Shown here: positions 5,160 through 5,416 of the stretch, in pieces
How positions within the stretch are numbered: the stretch's first letter is position 1
How the letters are laid out: every line of letters starts with the position of its first letter
Assembly: GCA_934692905.1 (NCBI GenBank)
Contig: CAKUUM010000065.1
Coordinates: 1 to 5,416 of the forward strand
Reading direction: 5' to 3'
Length of the DNA stretch: 5,416 nucleotides
Source: an uncultured Bacteroidales bacterium
GTDB lineage: Bacteria > Bacteroidota > Bacteroidia > Bacteroidales > Paludibacteraceae
Program-made: the position numbers and the translations under genes
Notes under the pieces: model-generated
Database searches by the model: none
What the model was told of the DNA's origin: nothing
Seen by the model: only the letters and a program-made list of their open reading frames with translations

Positions 5160-5298
5160 GATTTTTTCTATTTAGTGTAATATGCTCTTCTATTCAACAT
5201 GTTTCACGAGGTTGTAGGTTCGATTCCTACCGTTTCTTTCCAAGAAATGTAGCTCAACTGGTTAGAGCAACACATTGCTAATGTGTATTACAAAAATC
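5160..5298 (+). other. Possible stem bringing the ends of the permuted tRNA-like domain together
   Basis: The 12 bases directly after the anticodon stem, ATTACAAAAATC (5287-5298), are complementary to GTAAT (5177-5181) plus GATTTTT (5160-5166), with a 10-base bulge on the 5' side only. This would enclose the tRNA-like arms in a multi-branch loop, leaving 5182-5208 unpaired. The pairing is A/T-rich and could be chance. Confidence 0.3.
5209..5286 (+). tRNA. Circularly permuted tRNA-like RNA, anticodon GCU (type I fold)
   Basis: The 3' half comes first: variable loop AGGTT (5209-5213), T arm GTAGG-TTCGATT-CCTAC (5214-5230), acceptor 3' strand CGTTTCT (5231-5237) and T5238 as discriminator. After TCCA (5239-5242) follows the 5' half: acceptor AGAAATG (5243-5249), TA, D arm GCTC-AACTGGTTA-GAGC (5252-5268), A, anticodon arm ACACA-TTGCTAA-TGTGT (5270-5286). 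The two acceptor strands pair over all 7 positions (one G-U). Rotated, it is 74 nt with U8, A14, G18G19, A21, U33, A37, TTC and A58 all in place. Anticodon GCU would be Ser, but Ser tRNAs normally have a long variable arm, absent here, and pair 1-72 is A-U, unusual for a bacterial tRNA. A complete tRNA in normal order is not present on either side: no D or anticodon arm precedes the T arm and no T arm follows the anticodon arm. As written, the acceptor stem is a hairpin closed by five bases and has no free CCA end unless processed. Confidence 0.75.
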
Positions 5299-5299
5299 A

Positions 5300-5350
5300 C
5301 ACTACAGCCAAACTTTCTTAAACTGTTTTTGCTATTACTCGGCTGTGGTG
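5300..5350 (+). other. 10-bp hairpin 3' of the tRNA-like domain
   Basis: CACTACAGCC (5300-5309) pairs with GGCTGTGGTG (5341-5350), ten pairs including one T-G, with a 31-base loop. It is followed by ACTTTTAAT, a short T-run, so it might act as a weak terminator or as a 3' domain of the RNA. Confidence 0.5.
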
Positions 5351-5382
5351 ACTTTTAATATCGCTATCACTATTGAGAATGT

Positions 5383-5411
5383 GCCGGATGAAGGATTCGG
5401 CTCGTCTTTTT
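5383..5411 (+). terminator. Probable intrinsic terminator
   Basis: GCCGGAT (5383-5389), loop GAAGG, ATTCGGC (5395-5401) form a 7-bp stem with one G-T pair. A T-rich tail TCGTCTTTTT follows (5402-5411). The T-run begins about five bases after the stem, slightly late, so strength is uncertain. It would close the rightward transcript and the candidate RNA. Confidence 0.5.
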
Positions 5412-5416
5412 ACTAT

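Larger units (their letters stand above)
5102..5411 (+). ncRNA. Candidate structured non-coding RNA containing a permuted tRNA-like domain
   Basis: The 334 bases after the 301-aa gene contain no convincing ORF but several structures in succession: a 10-bp hairpin (5102-5145), a possible closing stem (5160-5181 with 5287-5298), a rotated tRNA cloverleaf (5209-5286), a 10-bp hairpin (5300-5350) and a terminator-like hairpin with a T-run (5383-5411). I read this as one RNA or the processed tail of the upstream operon. No promoter with both TTTG and TAnnTTTG boxes is clear before it, so the 5' end is uncertain. Both boundaries are inferred from structure only. Confidence 0.45.

Noticed and set aside
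5209..5286. Two adjacent ordinary tRNA fragments, or an attachment site restoring a tRNA 3' end
   Set aside because: The 3' fragment has no 5' partner upstream and the 5' fragment has no T arm downstream, while the two fragments pair with each other over the full acceptor stem. An attachment-site origin is not excluded but is less economical, and no integrase is in view.

Overview
The window reads as accessory or phage-type DNA from a member of the Bacteroidota (Bacteroides/Prevotella-like). Three things point there: a BT4734-type primase of the kind common in Bacteroidales mobile elements; an intergenic promoter that exactly fits the Bacteroidota pattern TTTG-N19-TAnnTTTG; and start codons preceded mostly by A-rich sequence rather than strong Shine-Dalgarno sites. 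I could not run any search, so family assignments rest on motifs I can read.

Layout. Bases 1-134 probably hold the last 43 codons of a rightward gene. It converges on a leftward three-gene operon (1602 to 145) of small, unrecognised proteins that look like phage structural or accessory products: a Gly-rich/coiled-coil protein with a Cys-rich tail, a helical acidic protein, and a beta-rich protein with Cys clusters. A 242-bp divergent control region (1603-1844) holds a promoter in each direction and three copies of CAAAGGT. Rightward comes a compact primase (BT4734-like AEP core plus PriCT-2, no helicase). Directly after its stop codon lies a five-copy, 22-23-bp-period iteron-like array followed by a palindrome and an 11-bp tandem repeat, resembling an origin or an operator array.

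The second half (about 2890-5416) is the unusual part. It encodes (i) a divergent RlmN/Cfr-like radical SAM protein that keeps CxxxCxxC, GEP, the methyl-carrier Cys and a general-base Glu, but has Thr where RlmN has its resolving Cys; (ii) a 32-codon ORF whose C-terminal half duplicates the C-terminus of the primase; (iii) a 301-aa coiled-coil protein with an N-terminal GLTSTSANH motif; and (iv) about 330 bases of non-coding DNA containing a circularly permuted tRNA-like element. In (iv) the variable loop, T arm and 3' acceptor strand come first, then a 4-5-nt connector, then the 5' acceptor strand, D arm and anticodon arm (anticodon GCU). The rotated molecule is 74 nt and folds as a canonical type I cloverleaf. 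Flanking hairpins and a terminator-like hairpin suggest a larger structured RNA.

Hypothesis: the RlmN-like protein, the coiled-coil protein and the permuted tRNA-like RNA form one RNA-centred cargo system inserted behind the primase of a mobile element, bounded on its left by the 42-bp duplicated primase end. RlmN enzymes act on both 23S rRNA and position 37 of tRNAs, and this tRNA-like RNA has A at position 37, so modification of the RNA, or use of it as a tRNA mimic, is a concrete possibility. The function (defence, anti-defence, translation control or other) cannot be read from the sequence.
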